Below are positions 22,841 through 30,632 of a stretch of DNA of 64,000 nt, piece by piece; position 1 is the stretch's first letter; each line of letters opens with the position of its first letter. The notes below the pieces were generated by a model, which saw only the letters and a list, made by a program, of their open reading frames with translations, made no database searches and was not told the origin of the DNA. A program made the position numbers and the translations under genes. This DNA is from Candidatus Endonucleibacter bathymodioli (GTDB taxonomy: Bacteria > Pseudomonadota > Gammaproteobacteria > Pseudomonadales > Endozoicomonadaceae): contig JASXSV010000004.1 of the NCBI GenBank assembly GCA_030674915.1, positions 62,001 to 126,000 of the forward strand, written 5' to 3'.

Positions 22841-23100
22841 TATTTGCCTCTGGAGAGTTAAACTGTCTGTCTAGATATTTGCTTATGTTATCAAAAGTAA
22901 ATATAGTGTTATTTTTCAGTTATAAAAGCAATTATTTGGAGTGTACTCAATGATCTATGAGTCATCAGTATAACTCAACGAAGCAGTTCATATTCTGGCA
23001 ATGCAATAACGATTCTTTTTTCCCCAACACCATAACAAGATTTTTTGTCATTCCTGTCTATTACTTGATCTTTATTTATATGACAATGATTTCAGAGATA
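22841..23100. other. glnA-folA intergenic, left part
   Basis: Upstream region of glnA. I looked for a TGGCAC-N5-TTGC sigma-54 element and found none convincing. The right part of the spacer is occupied by repeat copy E. Confidence 0.35.
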
Positions 23101-23195
23101 GGTACCCGCTTTTAGTGAAGGGTGAGTAGGCGACAAGCGAACGAAGCACCGTGAGCCTACGAGTAAAAGATAATGGTGTGGGGGTGGGAGCGCAG
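23101..23195 (+). repeat. dispersed intergenic repeat, copy E
   Basis: One of the best forward copies: GAGTAGGCGACAAGCGAACG, then AAGCACCGTGAGCCTACGAG. The GTAGGC and GCCTAC arms are both intact and can form a hairpin. It ends about 75 bp upstream of folA. Confidence 0.82.
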
Positions 23196-23270
23196 TCAAC
23201 ACCATCACACCTTAAATAGGGAATAAGAATACACAGGTCTTTAAGCTCTGAAACCATATTTGGATAGTTT

Positions 23271-23783
23271 ATGAAAGTTGCGATAATTGCCGCTGTAGCG
23301 GAAAATAATACAATTGGAATGAAAAACAAAATGCCTTGGCATTTGCCTGGTGACCTTAAGTATTTTAAAACTGTCACTATGGGGAAGCCCATTATTATGG
23401 GGAGAAAGACTTTTGAGTCACTGGGTAAGCCCCTGCCTGGCAGAGTCAATATCGTGATTAGTCGGGATGAATCTTATTATCATGAAGATATTCGTGTTGT
23501 CCATAGTCTTTCGGATGCGCTGTCATTGGCAGTGGAGATAGCTACGACTGATGGTGTCGATGAATTAATTGTTATTGGCGGTGCTGAAATTTTTCGACAG
23601 GCGCTACCACAAGCGGAAAGGCTATACTTAACTCGTGTTCATCACAGCTTTGAGGGAGATGCATTTTTTCCTGATTTTGATGACAGTCAGTGGCAGGAAT
23701 CTTCAAGGGAAGATAAATGCACTGATGAAACATCGCACCTTACATATAGCTACCTAGTCATGGACAGAAAGCCTAACAGTTAA
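23271..23783 (+). CDS. folA: dihydrofolate reductase
   Basis: Reduces dihydrofolate to tetrahydrofolate with NADPH. The 170-residue product has all family landmarks: MKVAIIAAVAENNTIG, the substrate-binding MPWHLPGDLKYFK with the catalytic aspartate, the cofactor segment IIMGRKTFESLGKPLPGR, VIGGAEIFRQAL near residue 102, and YLTRVHHSFEGDAFFPDF. It is a chromosomal-type FolA. It is preceded by a dispersed repeat and stands alone. Confidence 0.97.
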   Translation: MKVAIIAAVAENNTIGMKNKMPWHLPGDLKYFKTVTMGKPIIMGRKTFESLGKPLPGRVNIVISRDESYYHEDIRVVHSLSDALSLAVEIATTDGVDELIVIGGAEIFRQALPQAERLYLTRVHHSFEGDAFFPDFDDSQWQESSREDKCTDETSHLTYSYLVMDRKPNS

Positions 23784-23824
23784 CTCTTCCAACGAATCCC
23801 ATCCCCATTTTTAATTGCTCTCAT

Positions 23825-23900
23825 TCATCCATTACCTACTACACGGTTTTCTGGACTTCGATCATTTGTCGCCTACTAACATATTCAATGTCACGGGCAT
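23825..23900 (-). repeat. dispersed intergenic repeat, copy F (degenerate)
   Basis: Reverse copy: CATTACCTACTACACGG, then CTTCGATCATTTGTCGCC and TACTAACATATTCAATG. It is more diverged than A, E or J. Confidence 0.6.
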
Positions 23901-24102
23901 ATAAGCTAGATATGCATTACTCGGTGGATATTGTCGATGACATCCATGATATGAGGAAATGTCTGTTTATATCCATCATTGAAAGTATAGGAGTATTTAT
24001 TTTGTGTTTTTGTCGTTTATTTGTACCTTCAAGAGTAACTAGCATCGATAGAAAATTGCTAAACTCATGCTTCCATGCGGCCTTAGCCTCAATCCACCTC
24101 TC

Positions 24103-24690
24103 TTAAAAAGGAAACCCCATCTGTCGTAAAAAAGACACCTCTTCTTCAGTACTTTGTCTACCAAGTACCTTATTCCGATGAGGGTAACGTCCGAAACTCT
24201 CAATCACCTCTCGATGTCTTAACGCAAAACCCAAAACCTCTTTAACGTATTGATTAAACTCACCTTTTATACCAACGACACTCTCATAGAACTCAATACA
24301 CCGATCTTGACTATCCATTGATTCATCATGCATTAGAGGCATCATAAAAAAAGTTCTCTCAAACATATTCAACTTCGTATCATGCCCAAGATTAATCCCT
24401 TCCACTGTCAAAAAAAGTGCTTTTTCATCGAAAGAAAAGGCTTTAGCAGAATTACGGTAAATATTTCTTGAAAACTGGTCAAAACAAACAATAGCCGCAA
24501 GCCGTCCATGTGCCGTCTCACTCCACTCTATATGCAACCCATCAGACAGTTTAACAATCAAGTCGCCAAACTCTTGTCGTATTTCATGATCGATCTCTGC
24601 CTGTTGCTGCCACCAACGGGCTCTCTGCGATCTACCCAAAGGCTCCCCTTGAAACCAATAGTCCAATACTTTCTGATGATCCAAACTCAT
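24103..24690 (-). CDS. DUF924 family protein
   Basis: 195-residue soluble protein of the DUF924 family (PF06041), helical and distantly TPR-like, with no established reaction. Diagnostic motifs are VLDYWFQG at the N-terminus, CFDQFSRNIYR near residue 70, and FGRYPHRNKVLGRQSTEEEVSFL near the C-terminus. Length fits the family and no part is missing. It is divergent from lon across 154 bp that contain a paired inverted repeat. Confidence 0.92.
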   Translation of the reverse strand: MSLDHQKVLDYWFQGEPLGRSQRARWWQQQAEIDHEIRQEFGDLIVKLSDGLHIEWSETAHGRLAAIVCFDQFSRNIYRNSAKAFSFDEKALFLTVEGINLGHDTKLNMFERTFFMMPLMHDESMDSQDRCIEFYESVVGIKGEFNQYVKEVLGFALRHREVIESFGRYPHRNKVLGRQSTEEEVSFLRQMGFPF

Positions 24691-24726
24691 TAAACCCCAC
24701 CTTTATTATTTGTTTTTTTTGTTTCG

Positions 24727-24810
24727 GGTGTTAATAACACATATCTCTACCATACTTGTATAATCACCATATTGAAAACAATATAAATGTCCCAGATAAT
24801 TATTAACACC
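24727..24810. promoter_or_regulatory. paired operator-like inverted repeat between DUF924 gene and lon
   Basis: GGTGTTAATAA at 24727-24737 recurs as its exact reverse complement TTATTAACACC at 24800-24810. The left half is part of GTGTTA-A-TAACAC, itself an odd palindrome (24728-24740). TATAAT lies between them. Two related sites flanking a divergent promoter suggest a regulator-binding arrangement; no regulator is identified. Confidence 0.45.
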
Positions 24811-24844
24811 TCATATCCATACCTACGGACGATATAAAAACATC

Positions 24845-27298
24845 ATGACTGATCAGAACTCAAAAAAGCCCGAAGTTATTACCAAGAATGAAAAATCACA
24901 AAATCCTGGTAAAGAGCTCATCCTGCCACAACAAAATCTACCAGATAAACTTTATCTTATTCCTGTGCCTAGCAGACCATTTTTCCCCGCTCAGATACAA
25001 CCTCTTGTTTTCAACCAAGAACTTTGGAATGAAACTCTTCAGAGAGCTGAACAGAGCGAACAAAAAGTTGCAGGCCTTAGTTTTGTTAGTATTAATGGCT
25101 CCGACCTTTCCCCTGAAAACTTTCCAGAAATAGGTTGTGCAGTCAAAATCCACAATATTGTTTCTGATGACAAGCAAATTCAGTTTATTGCTTTGGGCAT
25201 ACAGCGGTTTCGTATCAAACAATGGCTACGACGCACACCTCCTTATCTGGTACAAGTAGAGTACCCACAACACCCATCCGATGACAGCGATGAAATAAAA
25301 GCTTATGCGCAGGCCTTAATCCAAGCCATAAAAGAACTAATTCCGCTAAATCCACTTTACAGCGAAGAACTCAAAAACTATTTAAATCGATTCAAGCCCA
25401 AAGATCCCTCACCACTTGCTGATTTTGCTGCTGCTATTACTACAGCAACCGGTTCAGAACTTCAGGACGTTTTGGAAACCATTCCTATTCAGCGAAGAAT
25501 GGAAAAGGTGTTAGTTCTCATACGGAAAGAGCAGGAAGTCGCAAGACTACAAACAGAAATAAATGCTGAAGTTAATCGTAAAATTAGCAAACGCCAGAGG
25601 GAGTTTTTCCTTAGAGAGCAACTGAAGGTAATTCAGAAAGAACTGGGCATATCAAAGGACGACAGAACAGCCGAAATTGAACTTTTTGAGCAGCGCCTTA
25701 AAAAACTTAAAGTGACAGAATCCGCCACAAAAAAGATCAATGATGAATTAAAAAAATTATCCATTCTTGAAGCAGGATCACCAGAATTTGCTGTCTGCCG
25801 TAATTATCTGAACTGGGCAACATTGGTGCCTTGGGGGCAGTTTTCTAATGATATTTACGATTTAAAAAATGCTAGAAATATTCTAAATTGTGACCATGAC
25901 GGCCTAGATGATGTAAAGGATAGAATCATAGAGTTTTTGGCAGTTGGTGCTTTTAAAAAAGAGGTCTCCGGCTCTATTATGCTTCTTATTGGCCCCCCAG
26001 GTGTTGGAAAAACATCCATCGGGCGCTCTATAGCTAAAGCGCTGGGACGAAAGTTCTACCGGTTAAGCCTTGGAGGCATGAAAGATGAGGCCGAAATCAA
26101 AGGGCATCGTCGTACTTATATTGGTTCACTACCTGGAAAACTAGTCCAAGCCTTAACAGAAGTGGAGACATCAAACCCGGTTATAATGCTTGACGAAATC
26201 GATAAAATAGGTTCTTCTTTTCGCGGTGACCCGGCCTCAGCGTTGCTTGAAGTGCTCGATTCAGAGCAAAATCACGAATTCCTTGACCACTATCTGGATA
26301 TGCGGATTGATTTGTCAAAAGTCCTGTTTGTTTGTACCGCCAATCAACTGGATACCATCCCCGGACCTCTTCTGGATAGAATGGATGTTATCCGCCTTGC
26401 TGGCTATATTACTGAAGAAAAACTTGGTATTGCCAAAAATCATCTTTGGCCAAAACAGCTTAACGCTGCAGGCTTAACAAAAAACCAGTTAAAAATCTCT
26501 GACGCGTCCCTTAAAAAAGTTATTGAGGGTTATGCTAGGGAGTCCGGCGTTAGGCATCTAGAAAAACTACTTCAAAAAATTATTCGAAAAGCTGTGGTTA
26601 AGCTGTTGAATAAAAAAGAAAACAGAATAAGCGTTTCTCTTAAGGATTTGGAAAGCTATCTTGGTGCGCCCTATTTTAGAAAAGAAAAATATATTCAAGG
26701 GGTTGGCGTAGTCACTGGTCTCGCATGGACGTCTATGGGTGGAGCAACATTACCGGTAGAATCTAGACTAATTCATCAACAGCGTCACGGCTTTAAGCTG
26801 ACCGGTCAATTAGGTGATGTTATGAAAGAGTCTGCAGCTATTGCCTTTAGTTATGTCTCTAGCAGAGCGCGACAACTAGGCATAAAAGAAACATTTTTCG
26901 ATAATTCTTTTATACACATGCACGTTCCTGAAGGCGCAACCCCTAAAGACGGCCCTAGTGCTGGCATCACCATGGCTTCTTCACTAATTTCCATGGCTCT
27001 GCATATAAAGCCCAAGCCAATAGCCATGACCGGAGAGCTAACACTGACTGGAAAAGTATTAGCCGTTGGTGGTATCAGAGAAAAAATAATTGCCTCTCGC
27101 CGACAAGGTATTTTAGAGCTTATTATTCCAGAAGAGTGTCAAAGGGACTTTGAAGAATTGCCAGACTACATCAGAAAAGGAATTAAAATACATTTTGCAA
27201 AAAACTTCGACGATGTTTTCAATATTGTTTTCCCATCAATCAAAAAAAAAGTTCCAACACCTAAAAAAACTAAAAAAACTAAAAAAACTAAAAAATAA
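24845..27298 (+). CDS. lon: Lon-type ATP-dependent protease
   Basis: 817-residue AAA+ serine protease that degrades misfolded and regulatory proteins. The N-terminal substrate domain (about residues 35-235) is followed by a coiled-coil segment (RKISKRQREFFLREQLKVIQKELG). The AAA+ module has Walker A GPPGVGKTS near residue 384 and Walker B VIMLDEIDKIG. The protease domain has the catalytic serine in TPKDGPSAGITM near residue 706 and the lysine in TGKVLAVGGIREK. The C-terminus carries an extra Lys/Thr repeat tail. The N-terminal region is more diverged from E. coli Lon than the rest, so this could be a Lon paralogue of the kind some gammaproteobacteria carry beside the main lon; the gene name is given on domain content. 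Confidence 0.95.
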   Translation: MTDQNSKKPEVITKNEKSQNPGKELILPQQNLPDKLYLIPVPSRPFFPAQIQPLVFNQELWNETLQRAEQSEQKVAGLSFVSINGSDLSPENFPEIGCAVKIHNIVSDDKQIQFIALGIQRFRIKQWLRRTPPYLVQVEYPQHPSDDSDEIKAYAQALIQAIKELIPLNPLYSEELKNYLNRFKPKDPSPLADFAAAITTATGSELQDVLETIPIQRRMEKVLVLIRKEQEVARLQTEINAEVNRKISKRQREFFLREQLKVIQKELGISKDDRTAEIELFEQRLKKLKVTESATKKINDELKKLSILEAGSPEFAVCRNYLNWATLVPWGQFSNDIYDLKNARNILNCDHDGLDDVKDRIIEFLAVGAFKKEVSGSIMLLIGPPGVGKTSIGRSIAKALGRKFYRLSLGGMKDEAEIKGHRRTYIGSLPGKLVQALTEVETSNPVIMLDEIDKIGSSFRGDPASALLEVLDSEQNHEFLDHYLDMRIDLSKVLFVCTANQLDTIPGPLLDRMDVIRLAGYITEEKLGIAKNHLWPKQLNAAGLTKNQLKISDASLKKVIEGYARESGVRHLEKLLQKIIRKAVVKLLNKKENRISVSLKDLESYLGAPYFRKEKYIQGVGVVTGLAWTSMGGATLPVESRLIHQQRHGFKLTGQLGDVMKESAAIAFSYVSSRARQLGIKETFFDNSFIHMHVPEGATPKDGPSAGITMASSLISMALHIKPKPIAMTGELTLTGKVLAVGGIREKIIASRRQGILELIIPEECQRDFEELPDYIRKGIKIHFAKNFDDVFNIVFPSIKKKVPTPKKTKKTKKTKK
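27246..27296 (+). repeat. lysine/threonine-coding tandem repeat at lon 3' end
   Basis: Units of ACTAAAAAA repeat at the 3' end of lon and encode a KKTKKTKKTKK tail that ordinary Lon proteins lack. A-runs make the tract prone to slippage. Confidence 0.8.
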
Positions 27299-27650
27299 TT
27301 GCCAGCGATAACCGGTCGGTCAATCAAAGATCGAGCAGATTATCACGGCTGAATTTTACCCATCACGCCACTAAGCAAACTATTTCCCAGTGACGTCTTT
27401 ATCCTTAGATAAACAAGTGTGATGACACAACCAATCATCAATGAGTAATATCTGACTTTAAAGCAAGCCTATCGTGTTTGCTTATAACAGTTACGGATAT
27501 ACAACATGGGATACTCAAAAATACATCCGATAAACAATTTCATCCTTTCCGACAACTCCGACTTCACCTCACGAAACCTAACTCCCCTCCCCTAATAATA
27601 CCCAGTATCTTCAATAATTTGGGCATGATACTCATTAATGGCTCGTGGTT
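27299..27650. other. intergenic between lon and ribE
   Basis: Convergent spacer of 350 bp. No gene or convincing terminator seen. Confidence 0.4.
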
Positions 27651-27745
27651 GTTGAATGCTCTCACCAACCCAAATTACCTACTACTCGTAAGATCATGGT
27701 ACTTCGCTCATTTTTCGCTGACTCACACCCTTAATGGCAAAGGGC
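27651..27745 (-). repeat. dispersed repeat, copy G, overlapping the ribE 3' end
   Basis: Reverse copy with ATTACCTACTACTCGTAAG, GTACTTCGCTCATTTTTCGC and CACACCCTTAATGG. Its right 52 bp lie inside the ribE reading frame, whose stop codon is the TGA of the repeat's CCATGA(GCC) core. Confidence 0.8.
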
Positions 27746-28341
27746 ATATGTGCTTTAACCGTATTGACTATAACCTGAGTCTGACTATCAATTTCCAGAT
27801 TAAGCCGAGACCCACCCTTAACATCCGCAAATGTAGTCCGTCGAAGAGTTTCAGGAATAAGGTGCACACGAAATGAGTCGTAAGCAACTTTTTCGCCAAT
27901 AGTGAGACTTGCTCCATTTAGGGCCACATACCCTTTAGGAAGAAGATAATCAGACCACACGTTATTAACCTTAATAACAACGGTGACACTATTTACTTCC
28001 TTTAAAACCTTACTTACAACAACCGTATCGTGTATATGACCAGACAACAAGTGACCACCAATATCATCTCCAAAGCGGGCCGCTCTTTCAATATTCACAC
28101 CAGCTCCTTCAGAAAGATCCCCAAGATTTGTTACTCTCAATGTCTCCTTCATTACATCAAAAAAAACAACCTTCCTATGAATACCGACAACCGTGAGGCA
28201 GACGCCATTAACAGCAACACTACAGCCATGTACAAGACCTTCCGTCAACCCATCATTAAGCTCAACAGATAACCTAATAAAATCTCTCAGCCTCTCTACT
28301 CCAACAACAGAAAACCCCCCCTTTACAATACCTGTAAACAT
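27694..28341 (-). CDS. ribE: riboflavin synthase, alpha subunit
   Basis: Dismutates two 6,7-dimethyl-8-ribityllumazine molecules to riboflavin. I start at 28341 because the family invariably begins MFTGIV; the frame is open 15 codons further upstream. Two lumazine-binding halves are visible: residues 1-97 (VAVNGVCLTV ... DVMKETLRVTNL, then GDDIGGHLLSGHIHDTV opening the second half) and the second half with ALNGASLTIG and HLIPETLRRTTF. The last native block is LNLEIDSQTQVIVNTVKAHM. The remaining 16 residues (PFAIKGVSQRKMSEVP) are encoded by a dispersed repeat, so the original C-terminus has been replaced, giving 215 residues against about 213 usually. The active trimer interface in the family involves the C-terminal helix, so function is likely but not certain. 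Confidence 0.94.
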   Translation of the reverse strand: MFTGIVKGGFSVVGVERLRDFIRLSVELNDGLTEGLVHGCSVAVNGVCLTVVGIHRKVVFFDVMKETLRVTNLGDLSEGAGVNIERAARFGDDIGGHLLSGHIHDTVVVSKVLKEVNSVTVVIKVNNVWSDYLLPKGYVALNGASLTIGEKVAYDSFRVHLIPETLRRTTFADVKGGSRLNLEIDSQTQVIVNTVKAHMPFAIKGVSQRKMSEVP

Positions 28342-28379
28342 AGACTTCACCGCCTTGTTTCTTTTTCGCTCATTAACCG

Positions 28380-28662
28380 CCAGCACCTACAACGGTAAAG
28401 GGTATAGAATCAAGCAGCGAGTCATGCAGAAATACCTACTTAGAATATCGTCAGGATACTCAAACACCACGCTCGCAACCTTCTATTTTTACACGGTAAT
28501 AGCTCCATCGTAATAACCAGCAAACACAAGTTCCCTAGCCTAGCAATTATATACCTATTTCCATTGAAATTATGAGTTTGTTTACTCCTCTAGCACACCA
28601 TAACACCTACTACTATTAGGATCATGGGATTGCTACTAACACCTGAAAGGTATAAAGATAGA
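28380..28662. repeat. dispersed repeat, tail fragment and copy H
   Basis: In the ribE-ppnN divergent spacer, 28380-28410 (GCACCTACAACGGTAAAGGG) resembles the repeat tail. 28585-28662 is a shortened reverse copy with AACACCTACTACTATTAGG, ATCATGGG and ACACCTGAAAGGTATA; the middle is deleted. Nothing else is seen in the 470-bp spacer. Confidence 0.55.
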
Positions 28663-28811
28663 TCACCATATGATGAATTATTTAAGGAACTACACGTAGA
28701 GTTACCTTGCACCATAATCAAATTACGCTTATTACTGGAAAGCACGTTTATTTATATTTCGATAAATGCTGAAATATTCTACTAAGTTACAAATCTATAA
28801 GTGAGTATAAT

Positions 28812-30182
28812 ATGGCTAAGAAAGGTGTTGTGTCAGCTAGCGTAAACCCAGCTGGTAGTATGTGTGTATTGTCCAGCCGCGAAGTCAGCCTCCTTCAGGA
28901 CACTAGTAAAGCAGGACTACACCGATTATTCAGGCAGTGCGCACTAGCCGTTTTGAGATGCGAGCCAGGGGACAACGTAGAAGCGTTATTAAAGGAATAT
29001 CAAGATTTTGATATTCATATCACCCAAGAACATCGCGGCCTGAAGCTAGAGCTAATCAACGCTCCAGCTAATGCTTTCGTGCAGGGCAAACTTATTCTAG
29101 GGGTTCGGGAAAATCTTTCCTCCGTACTCAGGGATATTCTCTATGTATCCTCTCACATTGCTGATAACCGATTACTTGATGAAACAAATTCAACAGACAT
29201 AACCCATCTGACTTTTGAAATATTACGCAACGCCAATGCTTTAATCACCAAACAACCTCCGAACATTGTAGTATGCTGGGGAGGACATGTAATTTCACGA
29301 GAGGAATACAATTATACCAAAGCCGTAGGCTATCAAATGGGTCTAATGCACCTAAATATATGCACTGGCTGTGGTCCAGGAGCAATGAAAGGACCGATGA
29401 AAGGTGCATATATAGGCCATGCCAAACAGCGTGTTGAAAACGGTCGATTCCTAGGACTAACCGAGCCGGGAATTATCGCAGCTGAATCACCAAACCCCAT
29501 TGTTAACGAACTAATTATTTTACCTGATATTGAAAAACGTCTTGAAGCATTTGTCCGGCTTGGACACGGTATCGTGGTCTTTCCAGGCGGTCCTGGCACC
29601 TGCGAGGAAATACTGTATATCCTTGGCATCCTCCTTCACCCAGATAATGAACAAATACCACTGCCCTTGGTGTTTACAGGTCCGCAATCCGCCCAAAGCT
29701 ATTTTGAGCAAATTGATCATTTTATCTGCCAGACTCTTGGTCAATCAGCACAAAAGCGTTACAAAATCATTATAGACGACCCTGTAGAGGTTGCCCGCAC
29801 TATGCATACAGGACTTGAGGAAGTAACCAGCTTTAGGTGCAAACACAGTGATGCCTACTACTTCAACTGGCTACTCAAAATAGACCATGAATTCCAACTA
29901 CCTTTCCAGCCAACCCATGAAAATATGGCAAATCTTACATTAAATCTAGATATGCCTAGCCACCTTTTGGCTGCAAATATAAGGCGTTTAATGTCAGGCA
30001 TTGTCTCAGGCAATATCAAGGAAGATGGCTTAAGTAGCATCAGGGAAAACGGGGCTTATCAGATATCTGGCGATACCGAACTCATGGCTAAAGTTGACAT
30101 TCTTCTCAACTCTTTTGTCCAACAGCATAGAATGAAGCTAGCGGGCAGCACTTACAGTCCTTGCTATGATATCGTAAAATAA
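28812..30182 (+). CDS. ppnN: nucleotide 5'-monophosphate nucleosidase PpnN
   Basis: PpnN (YgdH) splits nucleoside monophosphates into base and ribose 5-phosphate and is tuned by (p)ppGpp in E. coli. The 456-residue length matches. The central LOG-like Rossmann domain shows VVCWGGHVISREEYNY, GCGPGAMKGPMKGA and the signature PGGPGTCEE near residue 260. The N-terminal (ERGLKLELINAPANAFV-like region) and C-terminal regulatory parts are both present. Monocistronic, with a long upstream spacer. Confidence 0.95.
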   Translation: MAKKGVVSASVNPAGSMCVLSSREVSLLQDTSKAGLHRLFRQCALAVLRCEPGDNVEALLKEYQDFDIHITQEHRGLKLELINAPANAFVQGKLILGVRENLSSVLRDILYVSSHIADNRLLDETNSTDITHLTFEILRNANALITKQPPNIVVCWGGHVISREEYNYTKAVGYQMGLMHLNICTGCGPGAMKGPMKGAYIGHAKQRVENGRFLGLTEPGIIAAESPNPIVNELIILPDIEKRLEAFVRLGHGIVVFPGGPGTCEEILYILGILLHPDNEQIPLPLVFTGPQSAQSYFEQIDHFICQTLGQSAQKRYKIIIDDPVEVARTMHTGLEEVTSFRCKHSDAYYFNWLLKIDHEFQLPFQPTHENMANLTLNLDMPSHLLAANIRRLMSGIVSGNIKEDGLSSIRENGAYQISGDTELMAKVDILLNSFVQQHRMKLAGSTYSPCYDIVK

Positions 30183-30379
30183 TGCTCTCACCTCAAGATT
30201 AAAACTACCATTTGAATGATCGCGTACCGTTTTCACCCACAAAAGTAAATAAAGGTACCAATCAACAAAACAAGCAAAGACCATATTACAATAGCTTAAC
30301 TTAAGTACAGTATTCCGCTATAATGCCTACGTTTAGGAAGTCTGAAGCCAATATCAACAGTAATTGAATAAATATCAGT
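30183..30379. other. spacer after ppnN
   Basis: No gene or clear terminator. The spacer to acnB is 450 bp and contains repeat copy I. Confidence 0.35.
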
Positions 30380-30465
30380 CACCATTGAGGCATGGTAGGA
30401 GACAAACGAGATAAACACCATGAGCCTACGAATAGCAGGTGCTTTGGATGGATATAGACAACCAA
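30380..30465 (+). repeat. dispersed intergenic repeat, copy I
   Basis: Forward copy upstream of acnB: CACCATTGAGGCATGGTAGG, AGACAAACGAGATAAACACC, then ATGAGCCTACGAATAGCAGG. Confidence 0.78.
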
Positions 30466-30632
30466 CTAGTCTGGATAGGAATAGCCAGCACCCACTGTAT
30501 CTTCACATACAATGGGTGCAAGCATTAGAATCATTGAAAGCACGCTTAATCCAATAAAACACTTCAATGAATTAAAATAACATACCTCTGATAACCTATC
30601 AGAACCAGCGACTAATCATGAGGGTATAATTT

